A stretch of 64,000 nt of DNA, from positions 20,315 through 84,314 of the forward strand of contig SVHY01000003.1 in NCBI GenBank assembly GCA_015055545.1. Reading direction: 5' to 3'. The notes under the pieces are model-generated. The model had not been told where the DNA came from. It searched no databases and was given only the letters and a program-made list of their open reading frames with translations. Shown one piece after another: positions 8,972 to 16,051 of this stretch. The DNA is from Clostridiales bacterium (lineage in GTDB: Bacteria; Bacillota; Clostridia; Christensenellales; Borkfalkiaceae). Every line of letters begins with the position of its first letter. Position 1 is the stretch's first letter. The translations under genes were made by a program, and so were the position numbers.

Positions 8972-11290
8972 ATGGGTAGTAAACGGCGTGAAAGTGTATG
9001 GATATATCACGTCATCAGCGGGATATTGTTGATGGCGTCTATTTGTTACACTTTTTCGCTGGGTTGGAACGTTACGCTTCGAGCATGGCAAGCAATAAAG
9101 GATGTTGGGAACTCTTGTGCCTATTATACGTCGTTCATGTTAGATGCTTATGGTTTTGACGTATTCGATGCATCGGCGACGGTGCAATATATACCCGAAA
9201 GCATGGACGTATTCATGCCTGCGAGCTGGGCGGAAATTAAAGAGTATTGCGCGGGGTTTTGGTCGCGTTTTTCATCCAAAGCGTATCTGAAAGGATATTT
9301 TGCGTGGTTAGGAACGGGAATTGCAAAGGGAAGTAAGGGATTTTTGCTTGTATTTATTCTTGCGATGCCGTTGATATTGTGCGTCATTCTCTCATTCATT
9401 CTTTCGGATGAAAGCTATGGTAAACAGAGCATACCGCTTAGAATATGGTTGTTTTTTGAAAAATTTTTCTTTTTCCCGATAGTTCGCACGATAAAACGTT
9501 GGTGGCGTTTTATACACGACGAAGACAAAGACGGATATAAGATAGTCAATATCGATTCGGAGAAAAAGGATAAGGACGGGAACGTTGAAGCGCATCCAAG
9601 CGTTGTTGGCAAGCGATATCGAATTGTATTCATAGCAATATGGATGTTCAATCTAAATATTGCGACGATAGGGTTTGAGTTTATTGCATGGATGCTGTGG
9701 GTTGGTCCTGCGCTTGGATTTTACAACATATTTACACAGATTGCAAAGCTTGCGTTGGATTTATCGGTTGGAATCCGCACGTTGCCGAAGATTGTTTCGA
9801 TAGTTCTTGGACTTTGGATATTCCACAAATACCGTCGCCATATTGGGTTTGAACGTTTATCGGACTTAGAAAAGGACGATATGCAGTTTTTAGAAGACAA
9901 CCCTGGCAATTATACGGTCGTAGGGAAACCACGCGTTGGAAAAACAAAGCTGATCACGCTGTTGGCAAGATTGGAAAATAAACGTTTTCGTTTCCGTGCA
10001 AAGCGAAAAATGATGGAAGATATGAAACAATTCCCCGCACTGAACTGGCACGCTGTGCGGCAAACAGTGGATAATTTTCGTAAACTTCCGAAATTCGGTT
10101 TGGAATATATCCGTGGGTTTTGCGAAGAATTGCAATCCTGTTTTGAGAGTCGTAAAAGCATGAGCGACAAAGAACGCAAAGGGACGTTAAAAAATTTTCA
10201 AGCCCAGGGCTACGTTGGCGATGACTTTATATTCGGGTACGATTATGAGAAATTCGGGATGACGTATAATAATGGATTAATTCTCATACCCATTTGGCGC
10301 GCTTTAACCTACTATATGGAAGAATATGCCATATACACGTCGGATTCGCTTGTTATAAGCAATTATCCTATACGTTCGACGATACGTTTTAAACAGCGTG
10401 GTCGATGCTTCCCTGTAATGAAATCGAATTGTTTTAAATTACGCCCGCAAGACGTGGAATCGGCGACAACGTGGAGCCATATTATACCGCACGACGGTTT
10501 GCGATTGGGCGTAAAGTATAACCCAGACGGTAAATATAATAACAGCATAGACAGCGGTTTGCTTGTAATTTCAGAAGCTGGAAAGGAATTTGGGAATCAA
10601 ATTACAAACCGTGGGAAGGACAAGGCTGGCGGCTGCAATCCTACAAACGATTTGTGGATGATGAACGCAAAAATGATATCGCATGCGATGACGGTTAATT
10701 ATGAATGCTATACTCGTATCATGGTAGATGAGCAGCGCAGCGGTTCGATACAAACAGATTTCAATGAACTTGGAACCAAACTAACGCTAAAAAGGCGAAC
10801 GAAAGATAAGATAATGATGCCTTTTTTTGCACTGGAAGAAGCCGCCTATATGCTAATTTGCAGTGCATACGATAAAATTTATGAGTTTTACTGGTCGCGA
10901 CACGGGAAAGATTGTTTGACGATGCACGCGCTGTCCTGGTTGGATGGCATTATAAATAGTCACTATGTACGGACAATGAACGTGTTCGGTTCAAATGATG
11001 TCAAATTAAGGACTACGGACGAATCGAGTGGCGAAACGATGGAAAAGAGCAAGGACGAAACTCTACACGTAATGAAAGGAATGACGGACGGCGATGTGTA
11101 CGATACGGGATTTTTCGGGATTGTTTACCGTGAAAAGTTCAAACGGTCGGAAGTCGGTGGACGTGAAAAAATCCCGTGCTTTACAAGCAAGTCACCAACA
11201 ATACCACAAATGGTATTCCAACAAAGTCATATGTATAAAGAAGTGTTTAAATACTTTAAAGTTGATGAATTTAATGACGACGTGGCGTAA
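8972..11290 (+). CDS. Zot-like membrane ATPase (filamentous-phage-type assembly ATPase)
   Basis: 772 residues. Hydrophobic segments at about 10-31, 117-142, 213-250 and 268-285 precede a P-loop domain. Walker A is GKPRVGKT at residues 318-325. A Zot-style second strand appears as SLVISNYPI, a Walker B-like strand as GLLVISEAGKEF (529-540, Ser in place of the usual Asp before Glu), and a later strand as MVDEQRSGS (584-592). This order matches Zot / pI-type ATPases of the FtsK-HerA superfamily, which sit in the membrane and drive virion extrusion. Unlike classical Zot proteins the membrane segments are N-terminal and the protein is about twice the usual length. A conjugation-type ATPase is the alternative, but no other transfer gene is present. 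Confidence 0.65.
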   Translation: MGSKRRESVWIYHVISGILLMASICYTFSLGWNVTLRAWQAIKDVGNSCAYYTSFMLDAYGFDVFDASATVQYIPESMDVFMPASWAEIKEYCAGFWSRFSSKAYLKGYFAWLGTGIAKGSKGFLLVFILAMPLILCVILSFILSDESYGKQSIPLRIWLFFEKFFFFPIVRTIKRWWRFIHDEDKDGYKIVNIDSEKKDKDGNVEAHPSVVGKRYRIVFIAIWMFNLNIATIGFEFIAWMLWVGPALGFYNIFTQIAKLALDLSVGIRTLPKIVSIVLGLWIFHKYRRHIGFERLSDLEKDDMQFLEDNPGNYTVVGKPRVGKTKLITLLARLENKRFRFRAKRKMMEDMKQFPALNWHAVRQTVDNFRKLPKFGLEYIRGFCEELQSCFESRKSMSDKERKGTLKNFQAQGYVGDDFIFGYDYEKFGMTYNNGLILIPIWRALTYYMEEYAIYTSDSLVISNYPIRSTIRFKQRGRCFPVMKSNCFKLRPQDVESATTWSHIIPHDGLRLGVKYNPDGKYNNSIDSGLLVISEAGKEFGNQITNRGKDKAGGCNPTNDLWMMNAKMISHAMTVNYECYTRIMVDEQRSGSIQTDFNELGTKLTLKRRTKDKIMMPFFALEEAAYMLICSAYDKIYEFYWSRHGKDCLTMHALSWLDGIINSHYVRTMNVFGSNDVKLRTTDESSGETMEKSKDETLHVMKGMTDGDVYDTGFFGIVYREKFKRSEVGGREKIPCFTSKSPTIPQMVFQQSHMYKEVFKYFKVDEFNDDVA

Positions 11291-11804
11291 GCTTGGTACC
11301 GAAACGGCGACGTGACGGAAGTGGATGCACGGAAGCGCGGTAAATTTCGCTTGGCGAAATTTCCTGCAAACCAGAAAAGAAAAAAGACGCTCCTGCCGTG
11401 TGGCAAGGCGCGTTGGACAGTGGGCACGGGGCGCGCGCGGCGCATATCCCATTATTAGCCCAAGTTTGTCTGAATAGACACGCTTGGTAGTTTTTGCGGA
11501 AAAAGGCGACGGGGGCGTGTCAATAGAACGGGAATTGGGATTTTGCGAATTTTTATTGCCGATTCCCTGTGCTGGCTTAGCCAAGCAGGGTCGGCTAAAA
11601 ACGCAAACCCGTCTTTGTGTCGCCCCCGCCGCCCCGCAAAAACTTTGGCGGACAATGTAAAAATAATGCGCGCGAGAAACGCGCGTACCGCATTAGCTGT
11701 CTGGACCGCGTAAGCGTGTCTGGACCGCGCCACGGAAAAACAAGGCAAAAAATCAAAAAATTCGGCGAAATCTCCGACCGTCGGAGACGCCAAAGGGGGA
11801 ACGT
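11291..11804. other. Structured non-coding gap, candidate origin or packaging region
   Basis: 514 bp without a convincing gene. It contains a repeated GTCTGGACCGCG (near 11699 and 11718), a TCTCCGA-CCG-TCGGAGA hairpin at 11771-11787, a GCGCGC/CGCGCG hairpin near 11670, and a long-range inverted pair GGCGACGGGGGCG (about 11503) with CGCCCCCGCCG (about 11621). Filamentous phages carry such a structured intergenic region for replication and packaging; the assignment here is inference. Confidence 0.35.
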
Positions 11805-12029
11805 ATGCTGCCGAAACAATCGAAATACAAAGAATTGTCGCCTGCGTTGCAGAATGTGATGGATTATTTGAACAAAGCTTTGGCGAAGGGCTCACGTTAT
11901 ATCAGTTATACTGACATAGGCAAAGCGTTGGAAAAGAAGCGGTCAAAGCACGCGGTAGCGTACGCAATAAATCGCCTGCGCCAGCTCGGCTACGTTCGAG
12001 TGCGTGACGGGAAACTTTCGTTGATATAA
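11805..12029 (+). CDS. LexA-like winged helix DNA-binding protein
   Basis: 74 residues behind AAAGGGGG. A single winged helix-turn-helix covers the whole chain: helix 1 around LQNVMDYLNKAL, the turn at ISYTDIGKALE, recognition helix around KHAVAYAINRLRQ and wing LGYVRVRDGKLSLI. The fold resembles the N-terminal domain of LexA, without any protease domain. It probably regulates the element from the adjacent non-coding gap. Confidence 0.55.
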   Translation: MLPKQSKYKELSPALQNVMDYLNKALAKGSRYISYTDIGKALEKKRSKHAVAYAINRLRQLGYVRVRDGKLSLI

Positions 12030-12042
12030 GGGGGAAAAGACG

Positions 12043-12255
12043 ATGAGCTTTTATATAGAAACTATTAAGGTGATTCATTTAAAATGTGAACGTTGCGGAA
12101 AAAGTGATAGTTATACTGGCCTTAGAACGGCAAAGGACGCGCGCTCGTACGGTTGGGGCATATCCAAGGATTATAAAAAGTGTTATTGTCCTGATTGTGC
12201 GCCGAAATATCGGAATGTTGGCATGGCGTACGGCGGGGTTTGTAGTTGGCGTTGA
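12043..12255 (+). CDS. Small zinc-ribbon protein
   Basis: 70 residues, ribosome site AAGGGGG. Two Cys pairs, CERC near residue 15 and CYCPDC near residue 47, make one zinc ribbon. The 3' end of the gene lies inside the left copy of the 70-bp inverted repeat (12232-12301), so the repeat may have replaced its original C-terminus. Function unknown; probably nucleic-acid binding. Confidence 0.5.
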   Translation: MSFYIETIKVIHLKCERCGKSDSYTGLRTAKDARSYGWGISKDYKKCYCPDCAPKYRNVGMAYGGVCSWR

Positions 12256-12301
12256 CGTCGAAAAGGTGGAAATCGAATTTCCACCATATCACCGGGAGAA
12301 A
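12232..12301 (+). repeat. Left 70-bp inverted repeat
   Basis: This is the reverse complement of 13837-13906 with two mismatches. The pair brackets the putative replication gene. Each copy contains the near-palindrome GGTGGAAAT-CGA-ATTTCCACC followed by a CCGGGAGAAA box. No transposase lies between the copies. Confidence 0.85.
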
Positions 12302-12338
12302 GGTGGACGGCCAATTTCCACCATATCCCCGGGAGAAA
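12265..12338 (+). repeat. Two tandem 37-bp hairpin units (iteron-like)
   Basis: Unit 1 is 12265-12301 and unit 2 is 12302-12338. Both run GGTGGA...TTTCCACCATATC.CCGGGAGAAA. The arms GGTGGA and TCCACC can form a hairpin in each. They end 33 bp before the start of the replication-like gene, where iterons or an autoregulatory operator would be expected. Confidence 0.7.
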
Positions 12339-12371
12339 CTATTCAATAAAATTGTAGCAGGAGCAAAGGAA

Positions 12372-13484
12372 ATGAACGTTGCGCAGGGAAACGTCAACAA
12401 TGAAAAATACTTCAATTGTACGAATGGAATGTTGAAATTGGACATTCCAAGCCTTGCTGCGTTCGTGCTGGGAACGATAGACGGCTACGCCCGTACGTCG
12501 CAAAAGAAACGCTACCGTGCAACATTGTCGGCGATAGCGAGTGATTACGGGTGCAGTCCACGGCAAATTAGCCGTACCGTCAAAATGTTGGACGAAAAGG
12601 GTTATATCACGCGTGAATACGATGCGCGCTACGATAAGTGTGTTGCGTACGCTTCGAACTATGGCGGACCGCGTACAAATACATATAAAATTCCGCTTTT
12701 CCTTTTGAACCGTGAATTTGATATCATAAATAAAGACAAGAAAACAGGCGAAGTGCACACGATTCGCCGTCGTTTAACACGCATCGAAGCGACGTTTGTT
12801 GTTTTGCTTGCATCGATTTGTGGCGAAAACGGCAAATTTAAGGCGACAATGCGTAAGTTTGCGAAGATGGTGCAGGATATATCCCCGATGACGGCTCAGA
12901 AGGCGATTTCAAATTTGTTGCACGCGGATATTATCGCACGTCCAAAGACAGCTACGCACCGTGCGGAAGAAAGCGAATACACGTTCAAGGACAAGGATTT
13001 GTTGAAAGAGATTCGCAAGGTAACGGAAGAAGCAAAGGCACGTCGTGCCGAAAAAGCGAAGATGAAAGAAGAAAAAGGCAAAACCGCATCCATCATATCG
13101 GCGCAGGAACAGGCAGTCAAGGACGCCGATGCGAAGAGTGCACGGGAAAGATTTTACGCCCTGCGTCGGGAACAGGCTGAAATAGATGCAGCACGGATAC
13201 AAGATAAATTGAATAAAATCCCGAAGTTTGCCGCGGCAATGCGTCAAATAAATCAATCGGAAATTCATATGGCAAGACTGGAAATCGCTGGTGACGTCAA
13301 CGGTATGCGTGCATTACGCATCCAATGTGCGGGTTGGCGGCATGAAATCGAAGACGTGTTGCAGGATTTTGGCTATACGCAGGACGATTTGAAACCAAAG
13401 CGGATTTGTTTAAAGTGCTCGGATACAGGATATTTGCCTGACGGAAAGGCTTGTGATTGCTATCCAAAGGGGGGCACGACGTGA
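12372..13484 (+). CDS. Putative replication initiation protein with two winged helix domains
   Basis: 370 residues from the ATG at 12372, which has an AGGAGCAAAGGA site; a longer open frame reaches back to 12246 through the repeats but has no ribosome site. Residues ~25-85 form a winged helix (SAIASDYGCSPRQISRTVKM); ~125-195 form a second one (AKMVQDISPMTAQKAISNLL). A long basic helical region follows, and the C-terminus has a zinc-binding pattern, CLKC and CDC around residue 350. Two winged helices plus a tail zinc motif fit DnaD-like or RepA-like initiators. Position beside iteron-like repeats supports this; a regulator is the alternative. Confidence 0.5.
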   Translation: MNVAQGNVNNEKYFNCTNGMLKLDIPSLAAFVLGTIDGYARTSQKKRYRATLSAIASDYGCSPRQISRTVKMLDEKGYITREYDARYDKCVAYASNYGGPRTNTYKIPLFLLNREFDIINKDKKTGEVHTIRRRLTRIEATFVVLLASICGENGKFKATMRKFAKMVQDISPMTAQKAISNLLHADIIARPKTATHRAEESEYTFKDKDLLKEIRKVTEEAKARRAEKAKMKEEKGKTASIISAQEQAVKDADAKSARERFYALRREQAEIDAARIQDKLNKIPKFAAAMRQINQSEIHMARLEIAGDVNGMRALRIQCAGWRHEIEDVLQDFGYTQDDLKPKRICLKCSDTGYLPDGKACDCYPKGGTT

Positions 13485-13575
13485 GAAACACGGCAAAAAA
13501 TGGGAACGTAGGAATTGGATAAACGACATGAAAAAGCGCGGCAGGGTTCGCGCTTATAGACGTGCAAGAAAGTTG

Positions 13576-13610
13576 AACGCTCGGACAAACGGTCTGAGCG
13601 TTTTTTGTTA
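13576..13610 (+). terminator. Intrinsic terminator after the replication gene
   Basis: AACGCTCGGAC and GTCTGAGCGTT form an 11-bp stem with one G-T pair and a 5-base loop, followed by a T-rich run. Confidence 0.8.
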
Positions 13611-13836
13611 TTTTTCAAATAATATAAAAAAAGTCATATCACAAAGACATTTGCAGGGGGTATATATAGACAAAAAGTATACGGTTTTTCGGCTGGGGGT
13701 TTTCTATATATATAAACCTATATAATTTTGTATATAAAATAATACGCGCGCACACGTAAGCAAACGTAAGCGCGCGGGGGCACGCAAGCGTGCCTGACTT
13801 ATTTCAGAACGTCGCCAAGAGATAAGCCCCGCCGAC

Positions 13837-13906
13837 TTTCTCCCGGGGATATGGTGGAAATTCGATTTCCACCTTTTCGACGTCAACACCAACTACAAAC
13901 CCCGCC
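13837..13906 (-). repeat. Right 70-bp inverted repeat
   Basis: Reverse complement of 12232-12301 with two mismatches, including the GGTGGAAAT hairpin and the CCGGGAGAAA box. Only one 37-bp unit is present here, against two on the left. Confidence 0.85.
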
Positions 13907-14061
13907 GTAGCGGGGTGTGCGGCGCGTTGCGCCGAAAAGGCTGTGTTTGATACGTAGCGTGGGCATGAGCTTCGCGCTGGGGGCGTCGGCAACGTCGCAT
14001 CCAAGCGGCGAAGGCTGGAAAAAAGCGATTGCCCGTGCCCGTATTTTTTTTGCTAAAAAAA

Positions 14062-14135
14062 TGTTGACTTTTAGTCAACAAATTTTAAAAAATCGCGTAA
14101 AAAGTGTTGACTTTTTGTCAACAATAGTGTATAAT
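14062..14135 (+). promoter_or_regulatory. hicAB promoter with two HicB-type operators
   Basis: Promoter TTGACT (14107-14112), 17-bp spacer, TATAAT (14130-14135). Two almost identical 19-bp palindromes, TGTTGAC-TTTTA/TTTTT-GTCAACA, lie at 14062-14080 and 14105-14123, 43 bp apart; the second covers the -35 box. This geometry suits repression by the helix-turn-helix of HicB. Confidence 0.8.
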
Positions 14136-14165
14136 AATATTAGAAAAAACGAAGGAGAAAGCGCA

Positions 14166-14354
14166 ATGCCGATTACACCAAAGGAAATAATCAAGATTTT
14201 AAAGAAGAACGGTTTTACGGAAATTAGCCAAAAAGGCTCTCACGTAAAGCTACGAAATGATAAAACGGGAAAAACGGTCATAGTTCCTATGCACGCGAAA
14301 GATATCCCGACTGGAACAGAACAAGCAATATGGAAACAGGCGGGGCTGAAATAA
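14166..14354 (+). CDS. hicA: HicA-type mRNA interferase toxin
   Basis: 62 residues, ribosome site GAAGGAG. The short double-stranded-RNA-binding-like fold is shown by the family pattern MTPKE-IIKILKKNGF, the catalytic His in KGSHVKL (His26) and the conserved VPMHAKDIPTGT. HicA cleaves mRNA when freed from HicB. It is the first gene of a two-gene operon, the usual toxin-first order for HicAB. In this element it probably acts as a stabilisation module. Confidence 0.9.
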   Translation: MPITPKEIIKILKKNGFTEISQKGSHVKLRNDKTGKTVIVPMHAKDIPTGTEQAIWKQAGLK

Positions 14355-14393
14355 GCCCCACCTAAAAAGATAAAAAAAGGAGCGTTGAAAATT

Positions 14394-14861
14394 ATGAAAA
14401 AAATTTATCCTGCAATTTTCCATAAGGAAAATGGTTGTTACTGGGTGGAGTTTCCCGATTTGGAAGGCTGCATCACGCAAGGCGCGACGTTGGAAGAAGC
14501 GTTCGCTATGGCAAAAGAAGCTTTGGCGTTATATCTTGACGGTATGAAAGAATTACCAAAAGCAACCGAAATGAACGCTATTAGTGTGCAAAATGGCGAT
14601 ACGGTTATGTTGGTAGAAGCTGATAATGCCGATGATATAGTTTATATTAAAACATCGGAAGTGCCGAAGTATATCGAAAACGGGTTGGAAGAAAAAGGAT
14701 TGACGAAAGGTCAAGTGGCTTTTATCTTGGACGTAGACCGTTCCTATTTAACGCATATCGTAAAAGGTGAACGTGTGCCGTCTGTTGATATGGCAAAGCG
14801 TATAGGCATTTTGCTTGGGTTTGATTGGCGAATTTTCTACACCAACAACGAAGGTATTTGA
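14394..14861 (+). CDS. hicB: HicB-type antitoxin with C-terminal helix-turn-helix
   Basis: 155 residues. The ATG at 14394 is well spaced from AAAAGGAG; a TTG three codons earlier is too close to it. Residues 1-75 are the HicB fold (YPAIFHKENGCYWVEFPDL...GCITQGATLEEA) that blocks HicA. Residues ~95-150 form an XRE-type helix-turn-helix (KGQVAFILDVDRSYLTHIV) that should bind the twin palindromes upstream. It lies 39 bp after hicA. Confidence 0.9.
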   Translation: MKKIYPAIFHKENGCYWVEFPDLEGCITQGATLEEAFAMAKEALALYLDGMKELPKATEMNAISVQNGDTVMLVEADNADDIVYIKTSEVPKYIENGLEEKGLTKGQVAFILDVDRSYLTHIVKGERVPSVDMAKRIGILLGFDWRIFYTNNEGI

Positions 14862-14869
14862 TGAAAACC

Positions 14870-14901
14870 CCGCACGGTAGTATTTACCGTGCGGATATTT
14901 T
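14870..14901 (+). terminator. hicAB terminator
   Basis: CCGCACGGTA and TACCGTGCGG form a perfect 10-bp stem with a 5-base loop, followed by a short T-rich stretch. Confidence 0.7.
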
Positions 14902-15024
14902 AAGAAAGAAAAAACCGATTTTGATAAAAAATCGGTAGCAGAACGGGCTTTATTTTTTTGGGGAAGTGTAGGGGAAGAATTGAAAAATCCCTTTATTTTA
15001 AAGGCTTTTTTAGCTTTCAAAATA

Positions 15025-15049
15025 GGTTCAAGTCCCGTCGCCTCAACCA
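15025..15049 (+). other. tRNA/tmRNA 3'-end fragment (attachment site)
   Basis: The sequence has a T-loop (GGTTCAAGTCCC), a 7-base acceptor strand, a discriminator A and an encoded CCA. Nothing upstream folds into the remainder of a tRNA, so this is a 3'-end duplicate of the kind left by integrases. The full RNA gene should lie outside the window. The Cys/Leu/tmRNA identity cannot be decided; the CGCCTC acceptor is similar to tmRNA ends. Confidence 0.65.
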
Positions 15050-15094
15050 AAACACAGGACAGCCGTTGGCTGTCCTGTATTTTGCTTTCGGCGA
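15042..15094 (+). repeat. 53-bp direct repeat, copy 1 (RNA end plus terminator)
   Basis: Identical to 16540-16592. It includes CTCAACCA from the RNA 3' end and a perfect 11-bp hairpin, ACAGGACAGCC-GTT-GGCTGTCCTGT (15054-15078), followed by TATTTTGC, evidently the original terminator of the target RNA gene. Confidence 0.9.
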
Positions 15095-15526
15095 CGGCTC
15101 GCGTAAACCACGGATTATCGTGGGTTCACGCGAGGAGCGAGAAAAGAAAAAATTGAGATGAGTACGAACGTTGACGAGCGACGACGCTCTGCCGAGAGTT
15201 CTCGCTTGCGAGAAACGGCAGATACCCGTCGCCGTAAAATATTTCCGTATTGTGTATACGCCGCTAAAGGCGCAAGTCCCGTCGCCCGTTGGCTGTCCTG
15301 TGTTTTGCTTTCGGCGACGGGCGGAAGCTAAACGCTTTGCCGTGGGACGAACTGCCCGTTAAGCAAGGCGTTGATAACGCCTTGTAGGGGTGAGAAGAGT
15401 GAGCGCATAAGCAACGCGCGAACGGTGACCGAGCGCAAGGAATACCGTACCTTGCGCGAGAACACGCGAGAAATGAGAAACGACAGATACCCGTCGCATC
15501 ACTATTATAAATTTAACCATATATAC
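15095..15526. other. Hairpin-rich non-coding stretch with att-core remnants
   Basis: No supported gene. The att-like core CCCGTCGCC recurs at 15225-15233 and 15278-15286 and as CCCGTCGC at 15490-15497. A partial copy of the RNA end plus terminator, missing about 20 bases, lies at 15273-15320. GAGAAACG.CAGATACCCGTCGC is repeated at 15210-15232 and 15475-15497. Hairpins include TTCTCGC-TT-GCGAGAA (15199-15214) and CAAGGCGTT-GAT-AACGCCTTG (15364-15384). This looks like debris of repeated integration and excision. Confidence 0.6.
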
Positions 15527-15562
15527 AAAAACACGATTGCAATGAAATGCAACCGTGTTTTT
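15527..15562. terminator. Bidirectional terminator at the 3' end of the module-1 repressor
   Basis: AAAAACACG.TTGCA pairs with TGCAA.CGTGTTTTT. Almost the same hairpin is found after the module-2 repressor at 17873-17908. Confidence 0.7.
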
Positions 15563-15774
15563 CAGTATTCAAGTCTACCGCATAATACATCAATGCTAAC
15601 TTCAAAATAGTCGGCGATTTTCCAACATTCTATTATACTTGGTTCGTTTAAGCCCTGTTCCCAACGGGATAAATTAGCTTGGCTTGTACCGATTTCTTTT
15701 GCGAGTTGTCGTTGGGATAAGAGCTTTTCTTTTCTTAATTCAGCGATTTTGTTGTTTGCAAAATTATATTCCAT
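15562..15774 (-). CDS. XRE-family repressor, module 1
   Basis: 70 residues made of one helix-turn-helix domain: KIAELRKEKLLSQRQLAKEI, then recognition helix around SQANLSRWEQG and the usual Asn-Glu-Pro and Leu-rich end. There is no effector or dimerisation domain beyond this. The ATG lies only 6 nt from a TATAAT -10 box on the same strand, so the message is probably leaderless. It diverges from the 58-residue DNA-binding protein and lipoprotein at 15874-16504 and should bind the twin ATACAAA..TTTGTAT sites between them. Confidence 0.75.
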   Translation of the reverse strand: MEYNFANNKIAELRKEKLLSQRQLAKEIGTSQANLSRWEQGLNEPSIIECWKIADYFEVSIDVLCGRLEY

Positions 15775-15780
15775 AAAAAT

Positions 15781-15836
15781 ATTATATACAAAAATGTATC
15801 AAAATGCTTGACAAATACAAATTTGTATCATATAAT
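15781..15836. promoter_or_regulatory. Module-1 divergent promoter and twin operators
   Basis: Plus-strand promoter: TTGACA (15808-15813), 17-bp spacer, TATAAT (15831-15836). Minus-strand -10: TATAAT at 15786-15781. Palindromes ATACAAATTTGTAT (15815-15828, inside the plus spacer) and ATACAAAAATGTAT (15786-15799, over the minus -10) are centred 29 bp apart. Confidence 0.8.
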
Positions 15837-15873
15837 ATATTCGTGGAGTAAATTTTTGGAGGCATTTTTACAA

Positions 15874-16050
15874 ATGAGCGATTCTATCGGAACTAAAGAA
15901 TTTGCAGAAAAATGGAACGTGAAACAATATAAAGTTTCGGAATGGTGTAGATTAGGATTGATTCCTGGGGCGAATCAAGATAAAGTAAGAAGCCCGTGGC
16001 ATATTCCTAAGAACGCTACGCCACCGAAAATAATAAAAGGAGAGAAGTAA
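15874..16050 (+). CDS. Small MerR/excisionase-like DNA-binding protein
   Basis: 58 residues from the ATG behind TTTTTGGAGG; the frame is open further upstream but that would start inside the promoter. SIGTKEFAEKWNVKQYKVSEWCRLGLIPGA is a MerR/Xis-type winged helix in which the protein picks out a short DNA site, and the tail is basic. Such proteins are excisionases or helix-turn-helix modulators. It overlaps nothing and is followed 1 bp later by the lipoprotein gene. Its position on an att-flanked island makes an excision factor conceivable. Confidence 0.5.
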   Translation: MSDSIGTKEFAEKWNVKQYKVSEWCRLGLIPGANQDKVRSPWHIPKNATPPKIIKGEK

Positions 16051-16051
16051 A

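Larger units (their letters stand above)
13485..14061. other. Non-coding region with AT-rich tract and hairpins
   Basis: No supported gene. It holds a terminator (13576-13610), an AT-rich stretch of alternating TATA (about 13640-13740) typical of unwinding elements, direct repeats ACGTAAGC (about 13755-13770) flanked by CGCGCG arms, a GGCACGC-AA-GCGTGCC hairpin at 13779-13794, and the right inverted repeat. Together this could be an origin. Confidence 0.4.
1..15049. mobile_element. Integrated inovirus-like accessory element (left end outside window)
   Basis: The block runs from the window start to a tRNA/tmRNA-like 3' end at 15025-15049. It has a co-directional set of exported, lipidated and membrane proteins (1140-8969), a Zot-like membrane ATPase (8972-11290), a hairpin-rich non-coding gap (11291-11804), small DNA-binding proteins, a putative replication protein and a HicAB pair. 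A secreted type-I membrane protein followed by a tiny membrane peptide and a Zot-like ATPase is the usual gene order of filamentous phages; that is family knowledge. No relaxase, coupling protein, portal, terminase or integrase is seen, so a conjugative or tailed-phage identity is less likely. An integrase may lie upstream of the window. A plasmid-derived island remains possible. Confidence 0.55.

Noticed and set aside
13453..13725. 90-residue frame after the replication gene
   Set aside because: Runs through the terminator at 13576-13610 and the AT-rich tract.
12232..13906. An insertion sequence bounded by the inverted repeats
   Set aside because: No transposase-like gene and no target-site duplication could be seen between or beside the repeats.
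15171..15610. Two frames of 63 and 79 residues in the att region
   Set aside because: No ribosome site; they run over hairpins, att remnants and the module-1 terminator.
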